Part shown: positions 45,941-56,100 of the stretch, piece after piece
How positions within the stretch are numbered: the stretch's first letter is position 1
Layout: each line of letters begins with the position of its first letter
From: Kribbella sp. NBC_01245
GTDB lineage: Bacteria > Actinomycetota > Actinomycetes > Propionibacteriales > Kribbellaceae
Assembly (NCBI RefSeq): GCF_036226525.1
Contig: NZ_CP108487.1
Span: forward strand, 3,782,001 to 3,846,000
Length of the DNA: 64,000 bases
Reading direction: 5' to 3'
Made by a program: the position numbers and the translations under genes
Notes under the pieces: generated by a model
The model's database searches: none
Seen by the model: the letters and a program-made list of their open reading frames with translations, nothing else
Told to the model about the DNA's origin: nothing

Positions 45941-47137
45941 CTACTCGCGGTGACGACCCGCCCACGTCCAGGCATACACGCCGTCGTCGACAGCGCGGCC
46001 GCCTTCGCCGAGCTCCAGCGGGCGGAAGGTGTCGACCATCACCGCGAGCTCCTCGAACCGCTCCGCGCCGAGCGAGGCCTCGATCGCCGACGGCTGCGGC
46101 CCGTGCGCGTACCCGCCCGGGTGCAACGAGATCGAGCCGAGCCCGATACCGGAACCCTTGCGCGCCTCGTAATCGCCGCCGCAGTAGAACATCACCTCGT
46201 CGGAGTCCACGTTCGAGTGGTAGTACGGCACCGGCACCGACAGCGGGTGGTAGTCCACCTTGCGCGGCACGAAGTTGCAGATGACGAAGTTGTAGCCCTC
46301 GAACACCTGGTGCACGGGCGGCGGCTGGTGGATCCGGCCGGTGATCGGCTCGAAGTCGCTGACGTTGAAGGTATAGGGGTAGAGGCAACCATCCCAGCCG
46401 ACCACGTCGAACGGATGGGTCGCGTACGTCATCCGGCTGCCGACGATGCCACTCGGGCCATTGCCGCGGTGTTTCACCAGCACCTCGACGTCATTGCCCT
46501 CGGCAAGGAACGGCTCGGCCGGCGCGTGCAGATCGCGCTCGCAGTACGGGGCGTGCTCGAGGAGCTGGCCGAACCGGCTCAGATAGCGCTTCGGCGGCGC
46601 GATATGGCTGTTCGCCTCGATGCAGTAGGCGTGCACGCCATCCGGCCCGGGCAGCCAGCGATGCGTGGTGGCCCGCGGGATCAGCACGTAGTCGCCCTCG
46701 CGCGCTTCGAGCACGCCGAAGACGGTCTCGACCGTGGCCGACCCCTTCTCGACGTACACGCACTCGTCGCCGATGGCGTTGCGGTAGTACGGCGACACCT
46801 CGACGGCCGCGACGTACGAGATGCGAACATCGCCGTTCCCCAGTACCAGACGGCGATGTTCGACCACGTTGTTGCCGTCGGCCCCTGCTTTGAAGAGATC
46901 GTGCAACTTCAGATGCCGGGGCGTCAGCGGATGGTTCGCGACCGTGCCAAGATCGGGCAGTTGCCAGACCTGCGAGTCGACGATCGCCGACGGCACGCCC
47001 GAATGGTAGAGCAACGACGAATCCGACGAGAACCCCTCCTCCCCCATCAGCTCCTCGTAGTACAGGCCGCCGTCGGGCCGCCGGAACTGCGTATGCCGTT
47101 TGGGTGGAACCTCGCCGAGCTGTCGGTAGTACGCCAT
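45941..47137 (-). CDS. hmgA: Homogentisate 1,2-dioxygenase
   Basis: A 398-residue enzyme of tyrosine catabolism that opens the homogentisate ring to maleylacetoacetate. Conserved runs include HWxP-like ATTHRWLPGPDGVHAYCIEA, CNFVPRKVDYHPLSVPVPYYHSN and SISLHPGGYAHGPQPSAIEA with the iron ligands. ATG 47137 is preferred, with GGAGAG just upstream; an ATG one codon earlier is possible. It is divergent from the operon carrying fahA, the next enzyme class in the pathway. Confidence 0.95.
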   Translation of the reverse strand: MAYYRQLGEVPPKRHTQFRRPDGGLYYEELMGEEGFSSDSSLLYHSGVPSAIVDSQVWQLPDLGTVANHPLTPRHLKLHDLFKAGADGNNVVEHRRLVLGNGDVRISYVAAVEVSPYYRNAIGDECVYVEKGSATVETVFGVLEAREGDYVLIPRATTHRWLPGPDGVHAYCIEANSHIAPPKRYLSRFGQLLEHAPYCERDLHAPAEPFLAEGNDVEVLVKHRGNGPSGIVGSRMTYATHPFDVVGWDGCLYPYTFNVSDFEPITGRIHQPPPVHQVFEGYNFVICNFVPRKVDYHPLSVPVPYYHSNVDSDEVMFYCGGDYEARKGSGIGLGSISLHPGGYAHGPQPSAIEASLGAERFEELAVMVDTFRPLELGEGGRAVDDGVYAWTWAGRHRE

Positions 47138-47199
47138 CATCTCTCCGATTATCGAACGCGTGTGTCCGCTTACCGAAAGCATCCGCTAGGCTCGGGGCC

Positions 47200-48060
47200 A
47201 TGTCAACCGTGCCCCCACTGTTCCGGCGGCTCGTGGACGATGCCGCCATGTTCCCGCCGGGCGAGCTCCCACTGGCTGAGGCGGTCGCCGCGCACCGCCG
47301 CCACCGCGAGGCGCCGTACGGCGAACTGGTCGGTCCGTTCGTCTGCACCGACGACAATCTGATCGCCGTCGCGCTCGAGCCGGGCGACACGCCGCTCGAC
47401 GTGTCCGTGGTGGTCACCGGCGGCGCCGGCGGCATCGAACCGCCGGTGCGGTACGGCGATCGCTCCGACCGGGTGAACGTCGTCGCGGTCGAGGTCCGCC
47501 TGCGCGACGAGGACGACCTGTCCCGCAACGCGCTGCGCGTCGTCCGGGCCTGTGACGACTGCCTCGACGAGGAGAACGCTTTCATCGAGATCGGCCCTTC
47601 CGGGCAGCTGGAGGGCGGTTGGGAGCGCGCGCTCGACGTCGTCGCCGACGCGGGTTACGCCGCCAAGCTGCGCACCGGCGGCCTGGACGCGAGCCTGTTC
47701 CCGGATGCCGGCCAGGTGGCGTCATTCATCACCGCGTGCCTCGATCGCGAGGTGGCGTTCAAGTGCACGGCCGGCTTGCACAATGCCGTTCGGCACACGG
47801 ACGGCACGACCGGTATCGAGCACCACGGCTTCCTGAACGTGCTGCTGGCGACGCGCGCCTCGCTCGACGGTGGCGGTCACGAGGATCTCGTCGCCGTGCT
47901 GGAGAATCGGGACGGTGCGGCCCTCGCGGAGCAGGCTCGCCAGCTGTCCGACGACCAGGCCGCTGGAACGCGTCGGTGGTTCACCTCGTTCGGATCGTGC
48001 AGCATCATCGAACCACTCGACGACCTGATTGCCCTCGACCTGATGGAGGACCCGCGGTGA
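47200..48060 (+). CDS. Conserved hypothetical protein of the tyrosine catabolism operon
   Basis: A 286-residue protein starting MSTVPPLFRRLVDDAAMFPPGE. No catalytic motif is obvious; it has a barrel-like alternation with FIEIGPSGQLEGGWE and VAFKCTAGLHNAVRHTD. The final codons overlap the fahA GTG start (GTGA), so it is translated with fahA. Actinobacteria keep this gene next to homogentisate genes, which suggests a role in that pathway, perhaps standing in for the maleylacetoacetate isomerase step; this is inference. Confidence 0.8.
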   Translation: MSTVPPLFRRLVDDAAMFPPGELPLAEAVAAHRRHREAPYGELVGPFVCTDDNLIAVALEPGDTPLDVSVVVTGGAGGIEPPVRYGDRSDRVNVVAVEVRLRDEDDLSRNALRVVRACDDCLDEENAFIEIGPSGQLEGGWERALDVVADAGYAAKLRTGGLDASLFPDAGQVASFITACLDREVAFKCTAGLHNAVRHTDGTTGIEHHGFLNVLLATRASLDGGGHEDLVAVLENRDGAALAEQARQLSDDQAAGTRRWFTSFGSCSIIEPLDDLIALDLMEDPR

Positions 48061-49244
48061 GCCGGATCGACGTGCCCGAGGACTCGCCGTTCGGTCCGGA
48101 GAACCTGCCGCTCGGCGTGTTCCGGCTCGGCGACGAGGAGCCGCGGATCGGCGCGGCCATCGGCGACTACGTGATCGACCTCGCACCGGTCGCGGCCGCG
48201 CAGATGCTGGACGGCGCGCAGTTGTTCGCGGAGCCCACGTTGAACAAGTTCCTCGCGCTCGGCCGGCCGACCTGGCACGCGACCCGCGAGTGGCTGCTCG
48301 AACTCGCCCAGGAGAAGGAGACGGTCGAGCCGTACCTGATCCCCCGTGAGTCCGTCACGATGCTGCTGCCGTTCGAGGTCGCGGACTACGTCGACTTCTA
48401 CGCCTCCGAGCACCACGCGAGCAACGTCGGCAAGCTGTTCCGTCCGGACGCCGAACCGCTGCTGCCGAACTGGAAGCACCTGCCCGTCGGCTACCACGGC
48501 CGCGCCGGCACGATCGTTGCCAGTGGCACCGATATCAAACGGCCGTCGGGTCAGCGCAAGGCGCCCGATGCGGACGCCCCGACGTACGGTCCGTCGCAGC
48601 GCCTCGACATCGAGGTGGAGCTCGGGTACGTCGTCGGCACGCCGTCCAAACTCGGAGAGCCGGTCAGCGTCGACTCCTTCAAGGACCACGTGTACGGCGT
48701 GGTCGTGGTGAACGACTGGTCCGCCCGTGACATCCAGGCCTGGGAGTACGTGCCGCTCGGGCCTTTCCTCGGCAAGTCGTTCGCCACCTCGATCTCACCC
48801 TGGGTGGTATCGCTGGAGGCGCTCGAGGCCAGTGCCGTTCCGCTAGGCGCGCAGGAGCCCGCCGTACTGCCTTATCTGGACGGCAAGGACCTCACGAACT
48901 TCGACATCACCTTCGAGGTCAAGTGGAACGGTCAGGTGGTGAGCCGTCCGCCGTACAAGTCGATTTACTGGTCGGCGGCGCAGATGCTGGCCCATCTCTC
49001 GGTCAACGGCGCCTCGGTGCGGACCGGCGACCTGTTCGCCTCCGGCACGGTGAGTGGGCCCGAGCCGGACCAGCGCGGCTCCTTCCTGGAGCTGAGCTGG
49101 TCCGGCCGGGAGCCCGTCACGGTCAACGGCGAGCAGCGGAGTTTCCTGCTCGACGGTGACGAGGTGACGATCAGCGCATTCGCCACCACCGCGACGGGCA
49201 CCCGGATCGGCCTCGGCGAGGTCACCGGCCGGATAGTGCCCTAA
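48057..49244 (+). CDS. fahA: Fumarylacetoacetase
   Basis: The 395-residue enzyme has the FAH signature: DFYASEHHASNVGKLFRP, GYHGRAGTIVASGTDI, and NDWSARDIQAWEYVPLGPF with the metal acids in DIEVELGYV. It splits fumarylacetoacetate into fumarate and acetoacetate, the last step of tyrosine breakdown, following hmgA. GTG 48057 overlaps the previous gene. It ends 4 bp before the convergent subtilase gene. Confidence 0.95.
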   Translation: MSRIDVPEDSPFGPENLPLGVFRLGDEEPRIGAAIGDYVIDLAPVAAAQMLDGAQLFAEPTLNKFLALGRPTWHATREWLLELAQEKETVEPYLIPRESVTMLLPFEVADYVDFYASEHHASNVGKLFRPDAEPLLPNWKHLPVGYHGRAGTIVASGTDIKRPSGQRKAPDADAPTYGPSQRLDIEVELGYVVGTPSKLGEPVSVDSFKDHVYGVVVVNDWSARDIQAWEYVPLGPFLGKSFATSISPWVVSLEALEASAVPLGAQEPAVLPYLDGKDLTNFDITFEVKWNGQVVSRPPYKSIYWSAAQMLAHLSVNGASVRTGDLFASGTVSGPEPDQRGSFLELSWSGREPVTVNGEQRSFLLDGDEVTISAFATTATGTRIGLGEVTGRIVP

Positions 49245-49247
49245 CGA

Positions 49248-52200
49248 CTACTTCAACCGGTACGCACGGATCGTCGTCTGCTTGACGGTGTTGCCGCCCG
49301 CGTCCGCCGCGGTCGCCCGCAGCGAGACGAAGCCCGTCTTCGGATGAACGAATGAGGCCTGCCAGTACGGACCGGTCTTCCGGATCGGCACCGACTTCCA
49401 AGTCTTACCGTCATCGAACGACGCTTCGACCTTCTTCAGGTCAACCGCGCCACCGCTCGTACCAGGCTGCCGGTCAACCCGCACCGGCACCACGATGGCC
49501 TTGCCGCCAGGCGCCCAGTTGTAAAGATCGACCTGCGGCTCGAAACCGACCGCCAGCAACGGCAACGGCTTCGCGGCCCTCGTATGCGCCGAGCCGAACG
49601 TCCAATCAGCCTGCACCCGCGTGGCCAACGGCCAGATCGGACTCACCCGCTTGACCTCAGCGGACAAGCGGTACTTCGCCGCACCGGGCTTGACCGCGAA
49701 CACCCCGTCACCCGGGACGTTGCTGGTGGCAACGAGTTTGCCATCGGCGTACAGGCTGGTCGTGCCCTGGTCGAAGTAGCTGTAGTCCTCCGGCCGGGTC
49801 GGCCCCGCATGCCGATCCGAGTCCGAGAACAGCGGCAGGAACGCGTCGATCGTGTCCCCATCGCGATAGACCAGGTACGGCCCACGTTCCCGATCCGCGT
49901 AGGCGAAGTTCGTGACCCCCGGAGTGAAGGCGGCCCGGTTCCAGTCGACTTGTGCCTTCTCCCCGGCCCGGTAGACGCGCGCGGCCGTGCGGAAGCCCTG
50001 CTCGTGCGCCGGCTCCTCACCCTCCGGCGGCGCCACCCGGACCGACGTCTCCCAGGTGACTCCCGGCGAGTAGTAGTTCTTGCGCGCCAGCGGCAGCTCG
50101 ATCTGGTTCGACCAAAGGGCGCTCCCCAGATCGAACCGTCCCGCTGTGGTCCCATAGTCGATGTACGCCGAACCACCCCGGTCGAGCAGCGCGTGGTACT
50201 TGGTCGAGTGCTCGGCGAGATCGCTGTTCCGCGGCCGGTACGTCAGGTTCGCCGGGATCCCACCGAGCTCGGGAATGGCCAGCTCATAGCGGTATGGGCT
50301 GGCCGGATGGCCGACCAGATTCACCTTCGCGCCCTTCAACCCGGCGAGCTTCACGCCTTCCGGACCTTCGGTGAAGACGGACGGGATCTCCGGCCCTTCG
50401 ACGGACAGCCTGATCGGCTCCGAGAAGAAGAACAGTGTCGCGGCCGCACCCGCCTGCGCCAGGTTGGTGACCCGCTGATCGAAGACGTCGCCGTCACTCT
50501 CGCTGAGGGTGAAGACCGCCAGCTTGCCGCGCAGGTCCTTGCCCTCGAGGTCCTCCGGCCTGGCCCGGCCGGCATCGATCGCGTCCAGCTCCAAGGTATC
50601 GACGAACTGCTTCGAATCCGGCACCCAACTGACCGGCACGTCGAAGGTCTCCGGCGCAGTCACCTTGGCCTCGACCGAGCGCCGCTCGATCTGCACGCGC
50701 GTGTAGTAGGCGAAGGACGGGTGATCGCCCTTGGTGGGAACGGCGAAGTGTTCATCGCCGAAGCCACTGATGTAGCCCCACGTGACCTTGCCGTTGTCGA
50801 CCAGCATTCCGCTCAGGCCGACCTCACGCTTCGCCTTGTCAGCCTCGACGGCAACGGTGCTGCGAACGCCCAGCCGGGCGTCCAACGTCAGCGTTCGGTT
50901 CGCGGTGAGGTTGAGCTCCGGCTCCGCGATCGCGGTCCTGGACCGCTCCTGGCTGCCGGGGATCGGCGTGTAAACGTACGACATGACGGCGTACCGTCCG
51001 GCCGGCAGCCGCACCTTTCCGCTGCCGAACAAGTCGTACGCGACCGCCTGGTCATCAAGGCTGACCAGGAACGCGATCGCGTTCTCGCTGTTCGCGGGCA
51101 GCTCGGCGCCGGCCCGGTCGATCATCTTCAGGGTCAGGTCGTAGCTCTCGGCCTCCTTGTCGACGCCGATCGGCACCTGCAGTGCGACGCCATCGTTGCC
51201 CGTAGCAACCAAGCGGCCGCCGACGGTCCCGACGGCGGTCTTCGCGGGATCGACCGTCAGACGCACCGGCGCCTGCCCACCCGCGGGAATCGTGACAGTG
51301 GGCACGTCGGTGGTGAACAGCCCCGCAGGTCCTTCGACGCTGAGGTTGAGCGTCACCGCGGTGGTACCGCTGTTGTGGAGCGTCACCTCCTTGGTCCGTG
51401 GCTCGGCGTTCTCGTGCGGCCACGCGTACTGCCCGAAGCTGAAGCCGGTCGGCTCGGCCGTCACCTGCTGCTTGATCGCCCGGGCCAGGTCGATCCGCCC
51501 CGCGCCCTGCTGGAACGAGGTGGCCTGGATCGGATGCGCGCTCGCCATCAGCGCCGCCTTCAGTTGTCCCGCCTTCCAGTCCGGATGCTGGCCCGCGAGG
51601 ATCGCGGCAGCCCCTGCCACATGCGGAGTGGCCATCGACGTACCGGAGATCTTGGCGTAGTTCTCGTCGACGGCGTAGTCCTCGAGCGTGCCCTCGGCCC
51701 GGGCGGCGATGATGTCCGAACCAGGCGCCGCCACGTCCGGCTTCATCGCGTAGTCCCCGACGCGCGGTCCGACCGAGGAGAACTCGCTCAACTCGTCCTG
51801 CTTGGTCACACTCGCCACCGCCAGCGCCGCATCGGCCGCGGCCGGGCTGGAGACCTGACCATTCGGTCCGTCGTTACCCGCGGCGATGACGAACAAGGCG
51901 CCGCTCGCGGCCGTGAGCCGGTTGACCTCCTGCGAGATGGGATCGGTCCCGTCCGACGCACCGCCACCGAGGCTCATGTTGATCACGCGGGCGCCGCTGT
52001 CGGCCGCCCACTGCATGCCCGCGATGATGTCGTCGAAGCTGCACCACCCGCCGTCGCAGACCCGGCCGACCAGCAGGTCCGCACCCTTCGCGACACCGGT
52101 GTACTTACCGCCGGACGCAGTCCCCCGACCGGCGACCGTCGACGCGACATGGGTGCCGTGACCGTCGGTGTCCTTGATCCCCGATGACGAGCCGGTGAAG

Positions 52201-52925
52201 TCCTTCTCGCCCTTGACCACACCCTTCAGGTCGGCGTGGCCCGGGTCGTATCCACCATCGAGTACGGCGACCTTGACGCCCGCGCCGGTCAAACCCGCCT
52301 GCCAGGCCGTCGGCGCGCCCACCTGCTTGGCACTCACGTCCAGACTCGGACGGGCCTTGCCGTTCAGCCAGATCTTGGTCACGCCAGCGGTCCTACCCGC
52401 GGCGTGGATGGCCAACTTCTCGAACGACGCCCCCGTCTTCGGCGCCGCGACCGCCGTCAGCTTGGCCTTGGGCAACTGGCGGACCACCCGACCGAGCTGC
52501 AGCGCGGGCGCCTTCGCGGTCGACGTCTGCACCAGCAGCGGAACTTCCTTCGTATGCGCGTCATCCAGGCCCTGCCGCAGCAGACCCGTCACGTCGAACA
52601 GCGCCCGGTCGAGCACGCCCGCCCGGACCAACGGCATCGCCGCAGCCGGAATCACGGTCACACCACCCGGCCCGACCTGCTGGAAATGGCCATTCTTCTG
52701 AGCACCGATCCGCCGGGCCGGATCCACCCGGACATCCCAGGACTTGCCCTTGGGCGCCAGGTGGACCTTGTCGCCGGTGATCAGCGTGACCACCTTCGAC
52801 CCCGCTGCAGGCTTATCGGTCGGCTCAGCAGTTGGCTGGGCAGTGGCAGCCGTCGCGCCGGCCAGGCCGCTCACCACCACGGCCAAGACCGTTCCCTGGG
52901 CGATCAACCATCTTCTTCGCGCCAC
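49248..52925 (-). CDS. Secreted subtilisin-family serine protease, large
   Basis: A 1225-residue protein with a signal peptide (about 1-29), a prodomain, and an S8 catalytic domain (about 200-480) with Asp223 in VKVAVLDGGYDPGHADL, His256 in TDGHGTHVAST, Asn351 in AAGNDGPNG and Ser430 in SGTSMATPHVAGAAAIL: the triad and oxyanion asparagine are all present. The remaining about 700 residues are beta-rich domains including a PA-like region. It is divergent from the GH101 gene with about 240 bp between, and both products are secreted. Confidence 0.95.
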   Translation of the reverse strand: MARRRWLIAQGTVLAVVVSGLAGATAATAQPTAEPTDKPAAGSKVVTLITGDKVHLAPKGKSWDVRVDPARRIGAQKNGHFQQVGPGGVTVIPAAAMPLVRAGVLDRALFDVTGLLRQGLDDAHTKEVPLLVQTSTAKAPALQLGRVVRQLPKAKLTAVAAPKTGASFEKLAIHAAGRTAGVTKIWLNGKARPSLDVSAKQVGAPTAWQAGLTGAGVKVAVLDGGYDPGHADLKGVVKGEKDFTGSSSGIKDTDGHGTHVASTVAGRGTASGGKYTGVAKGADLLVGRVCDGGWCSFDDIIAGMQWAADSGARVINMSLGGGASDGTDPISQEVNRLTAASGALFVIAAGNDGPNGQVSSPAAADAALAVASVTKQDELSEFSSVGPRVGDYAMKPDVAAPGSDIIAARAEGTLEDYAVDENYAKISGTSMATPHVAGAAAILAGQHPDWKAGQLKAALMASAHPIQATSFQQGAGRIDLARAIKQQVTAEPTGFSFGQYAWPHENAEPRTKEVTLHNSGTTAVTLNLSVEGPAGLFTTDVPTVTIPAGGQAPVRLTVDPAKTAVGTVGGRLVATGNDGVALQVPIGVDKEAESYDLTLKMIDRAGAELPANSENAIAFLVSLDDQAVAYDLFGSGKVRLPAGRYAVMSYVYTPIPGSQERSRTAIAEPELNLTANRTLTLDARLGVRSTVAVEADKAKREVGLSGMLVDNGKVTWGYISGFGDEHFAVPTKGDHPSFAYYTRVQIERRSVEAKVTAPETFDVPVSWVPDSKQFVDTLELDAIDAGRARPEDLEGKDLRGKLAVFTLSESDGDVFDQRVTNLAQAGAAATLFFFSEPIRLSVEGPEIPSVFTEGPEGVKLAGLKGAKVNLVGHPASPYRYELAIPELGGIPANLTYRPRNSDLAEHSTKYHALLDRGGSAYIDYGTTAGRFDLGSALWSNQIELPLARKNYYSPGVTWETSVRVAPPEGEEPAHEQGFRTAARVYRAGEKAQVDWNRAAFTPGVTNFAYADRERGPYLVYRDGDTIDAFLPLFSDSDRHAGPTRPEDYSYFDQGTTSLYADGKLVATSNVPGDGVFAVKPGAAKYRLSAEVKRVSPIWPLATRVQADWTFGSAHTRAAKPLPLLAVGFEPQVDLYNWAPGGKAIVVPVRVDRQPGTSGGAVDLKKVEASFDDGKTWKSVPIRKTGPYWQASFVHPKTGFVSLRATAADAGGNTVKQTTIRAYRLK

Positions 52926-53164
52926 GCTCGCTCCTCACACGTTGGTTGAGCTCGTCTCACCCGGTCCATGTCCGCCAACCCCCGGATCGTTTCCGGCCTG
53001 AGCCGATAACTCCCAGACACCGGATGGTCACAAGAAGTTCGCATGTCGCCTGGAAAGTTCACAGATTGATTGAATCTGTTCATAGCTGTTCGTTTCTCTT
53101 GACTGCGGTCGCTGCTGCGCAGAGAATCCGGAGATCTCCCAACCGTCCACCCCAGGAGTGCGCT

Positions 53165-56100
53165 GTGATCCCCATCCGTCCGGCGGCAATAGCCGCCACA
53201 CTCGCCCTCGCCGGGGCCGGGCTGATCCTGCCCGCCCAGGCCGATACGACCGGCCTAAGTTCACCCCTGCTATTGCGCTCCCCGGAGCTGACCGTCGAGG
53301 TCGGCGCCGACTTCCCGCGTGTCGTCGGGTACGCCGACAACGCCAGCGGCCGCACCCTCGGCGGCCAGCCGAACGCGATCAGCACCGTCACCGTGAACGG
53401 CAGCCCTCGCACCGCGCGCCTGCTCTCCGGTCCCACGGCGAGCGCCGACCAGACCAAGGTCACCTACAGCCTCGGTTTCGACGCCCTGCCCGGTGTCGAG
53501 CTCGACGCCAGCCTGGCCCTCGCCGGGCGCGTCACCACCTTCAAGATCGACGCCGTTCGCGACACCGAGACGTCCCGGGTCAACACGCTGGACATCCCGG
53601 AGCACAACCTGGTCTCCGTGGCCAGCACCGACGACGGCGCGACGACGGCCTTCACCACGCTCGACCCCGACTCGACCCGTACGGCGGACCGGATCACGCC
53701 GGTGACCGCGTCGACCGCCGCCGAGGCGAGCCCGGTCGGGGCGGCGTACGCCTTCGTGAACACGGCCGGCCTGGCCGCCGGCATCGAGTCGAACTCGATG
53801 TACGACAAGCCGTCCGGGCAATCCGTCGACGATGGCGCGCGCTTTTGGCACCAGGCCCGTAAGGCTTCGGACGGCACGGTCCGAGTCGGCGTTTGGAGCG
53901 GCCAATGGACCTACCGCGGCGACACCTCGCCGTACACCGAGCCGTTGCCGTGGGCAAAGGTCGTCGTGACGCCGGACGCGAACGCGGACAAGACGGTCGA
54001 CTGGCAGGACGGCGCGATCGCGTTCCGCTCGATCATGACCAAGCCGAAGGGTGGTGAGCTGACCAAGGACCGGGTGATCACGCACATCCCGTTCAACTTC
54101 GCCAGCCAGGCCACGCATCCCTTCCTGCGCACGCTCGACGACGTGAAGCGGATCTCGCTGGCGACCGACGGCCTCGGCCAGCTCGCCGTACTCAAGGGTT
54201 ATGGCTCGGAGGGCCATGACTCGGCGCATCCCGACTACGGCGGTAACTACAACGTCCGGGCCGGCGGTCTGAAGGACCTCAACACGTTGCTTGCCAAGGG
54301 CAAGGAGTGGAACGCGGCCTTCGGCGTCCACGTCAACGCCACCGAGTCGTACCCCGAGGCGAACGCCTTCAACGAAGACCTGGTCGACAAGTCCGCCAAG
54401 GGCTGGAACTGGCTGAACCAGAGCTACTACATCAAGCAGCGGCCAGACCTTGCCTCGGGCAACATCGTGAAGCGGTTCCAGCAACTGCGCGATGAGACCG
54501 ACAAGAATCTCCAGTCGCTCTACATCGACGTCTATTACCAGTCGGGCTGGCTAGCGGACAGCCTGACCCGGCAGATCGGCAACCAGGGTTGGCAGATCGC
54601 GACCGAGTGGGCCGACCGCCACGAGCGCACCTCGTTGTGGTCGCACTGGGCCAACGACCTGGACTACGGCGGCGCTACGAACAAGGGCCTGAACTCCAAG
54701 ATCATCCGATTCGTTCGCAACCACGAGAAGGATGTCTGGAACAACGATCCGATCCTCGGCCAGACGTCACTGGTGGAGTTCGAGGGCTGGACCGGCGAGG
54801 TCGACTGGAACGCCTTCTACACCAACATCTGGCAGAAGAACCTGCCGGCCAAGTGGTTGCAGCATCACCCGATCACCGACTGGAACAACGGCGACATCAC
54901 CTTCTCCGACGGCGTTCGCGGCACTGTTGCCGGAGGCAAGCGAACCCTGTACGTCGGTAACGCGAAGGTCCTCGACGGCGACAAGTACCTGCTGCCGTGG
55001 AAGGGCCAAAAGCTCTACCACTACAACCCCGAGGGCGGTCTGACCGCATGGCGGGTGGCACTGCCCGGCGTATCACGGTTGAACGTCTACAAGCTGACGG
55101 ACAACGGCCGGGTGCGCGTCGGTTCCGTACCGGTCCGCAATGGCGTGGCCACCATCGACGCGGACGCCGGTCAGCCGTACGTGCTCTATCCCGAGACCGC
55201 GCCGACGCAGACCTCGGCCGACTGGGGTCACGGCTCCAAGTTGAAGGATCCCGGGTTCAACGCAGGCAACCTCACCGCCTGGGGTCCGAGCGGTTTCACC
55301 CGCATCGACGAACTGGAGAACGGCCAGCACGTCGCCGCCTTCGGCCCGGGCAAGGGCGCGCTGAACCAGCGCATCACCGGTCTGACCAAGGGCAAGACGT
55401 ACAGCGCCTCGGCCTGGATCGAGGTCGAGCCGGGCAAGACCCGTCCGGTCACGCTCTCGGTCGACGGCTCGGCTCGCGTCACGGTGTCCCGCAGTTCCTT
55501 GCAGAACCGGGTCGCCGCCGACGACAAGCACGGGACGTACTTCCAGCGCGCACGCGTCGTCTTCGTTGCCGGTGGCAACAGCGCGCTGCTCTCGATCGCG
55601 GCCGCTGACGGCGATGCCCGGGTCCGCGTGGACGACGTACGTGTGGTCGAGACGACTCGCGTCGCGGTCGAAGGCTTCGAGGACGTCGACCAGGGCTGGT
55701 ACCCGTTCGTGAAGGGCGATTCGGGCGGTACGACGGACCCGCGGACGAGCCTCGCCCGCAAGCACGCGCCGTACACCCAGGCCGGCTGGAACGGCAAGCT
55801 CGTGGACGACGTCATCACCGGCGACTGGTCGCTCAAGTCCCACGAGGAGAACGCGGGCCTCGTCTATCGGACAGCGCCCTGGACCGTCGGCTTCACGCCG
55901 GGGCACAAGTACCGGGTGTCGTTCGCGCATGAGAACGGTCGCGCCGGTCAGTACACCTGGGTGAACGGCGTCGACCGCATCGTCGACGGCCAGCCCAAGT
56001 CGGTAGAGGTCAACGCGACCCCGATGCCCGAACAGCGCACGCCGAAGACCTTCACCCAGGAGTTCGTCGCGGGTTGTGGCGGCGACTACTGGATCGGCTT

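Noticed and set aside
52832..53164. Longer N-terminus for the GH101 protein
   Set aside because: It lies antisense to the protease leader; a signal peptide begins correctly at GTG 53165.
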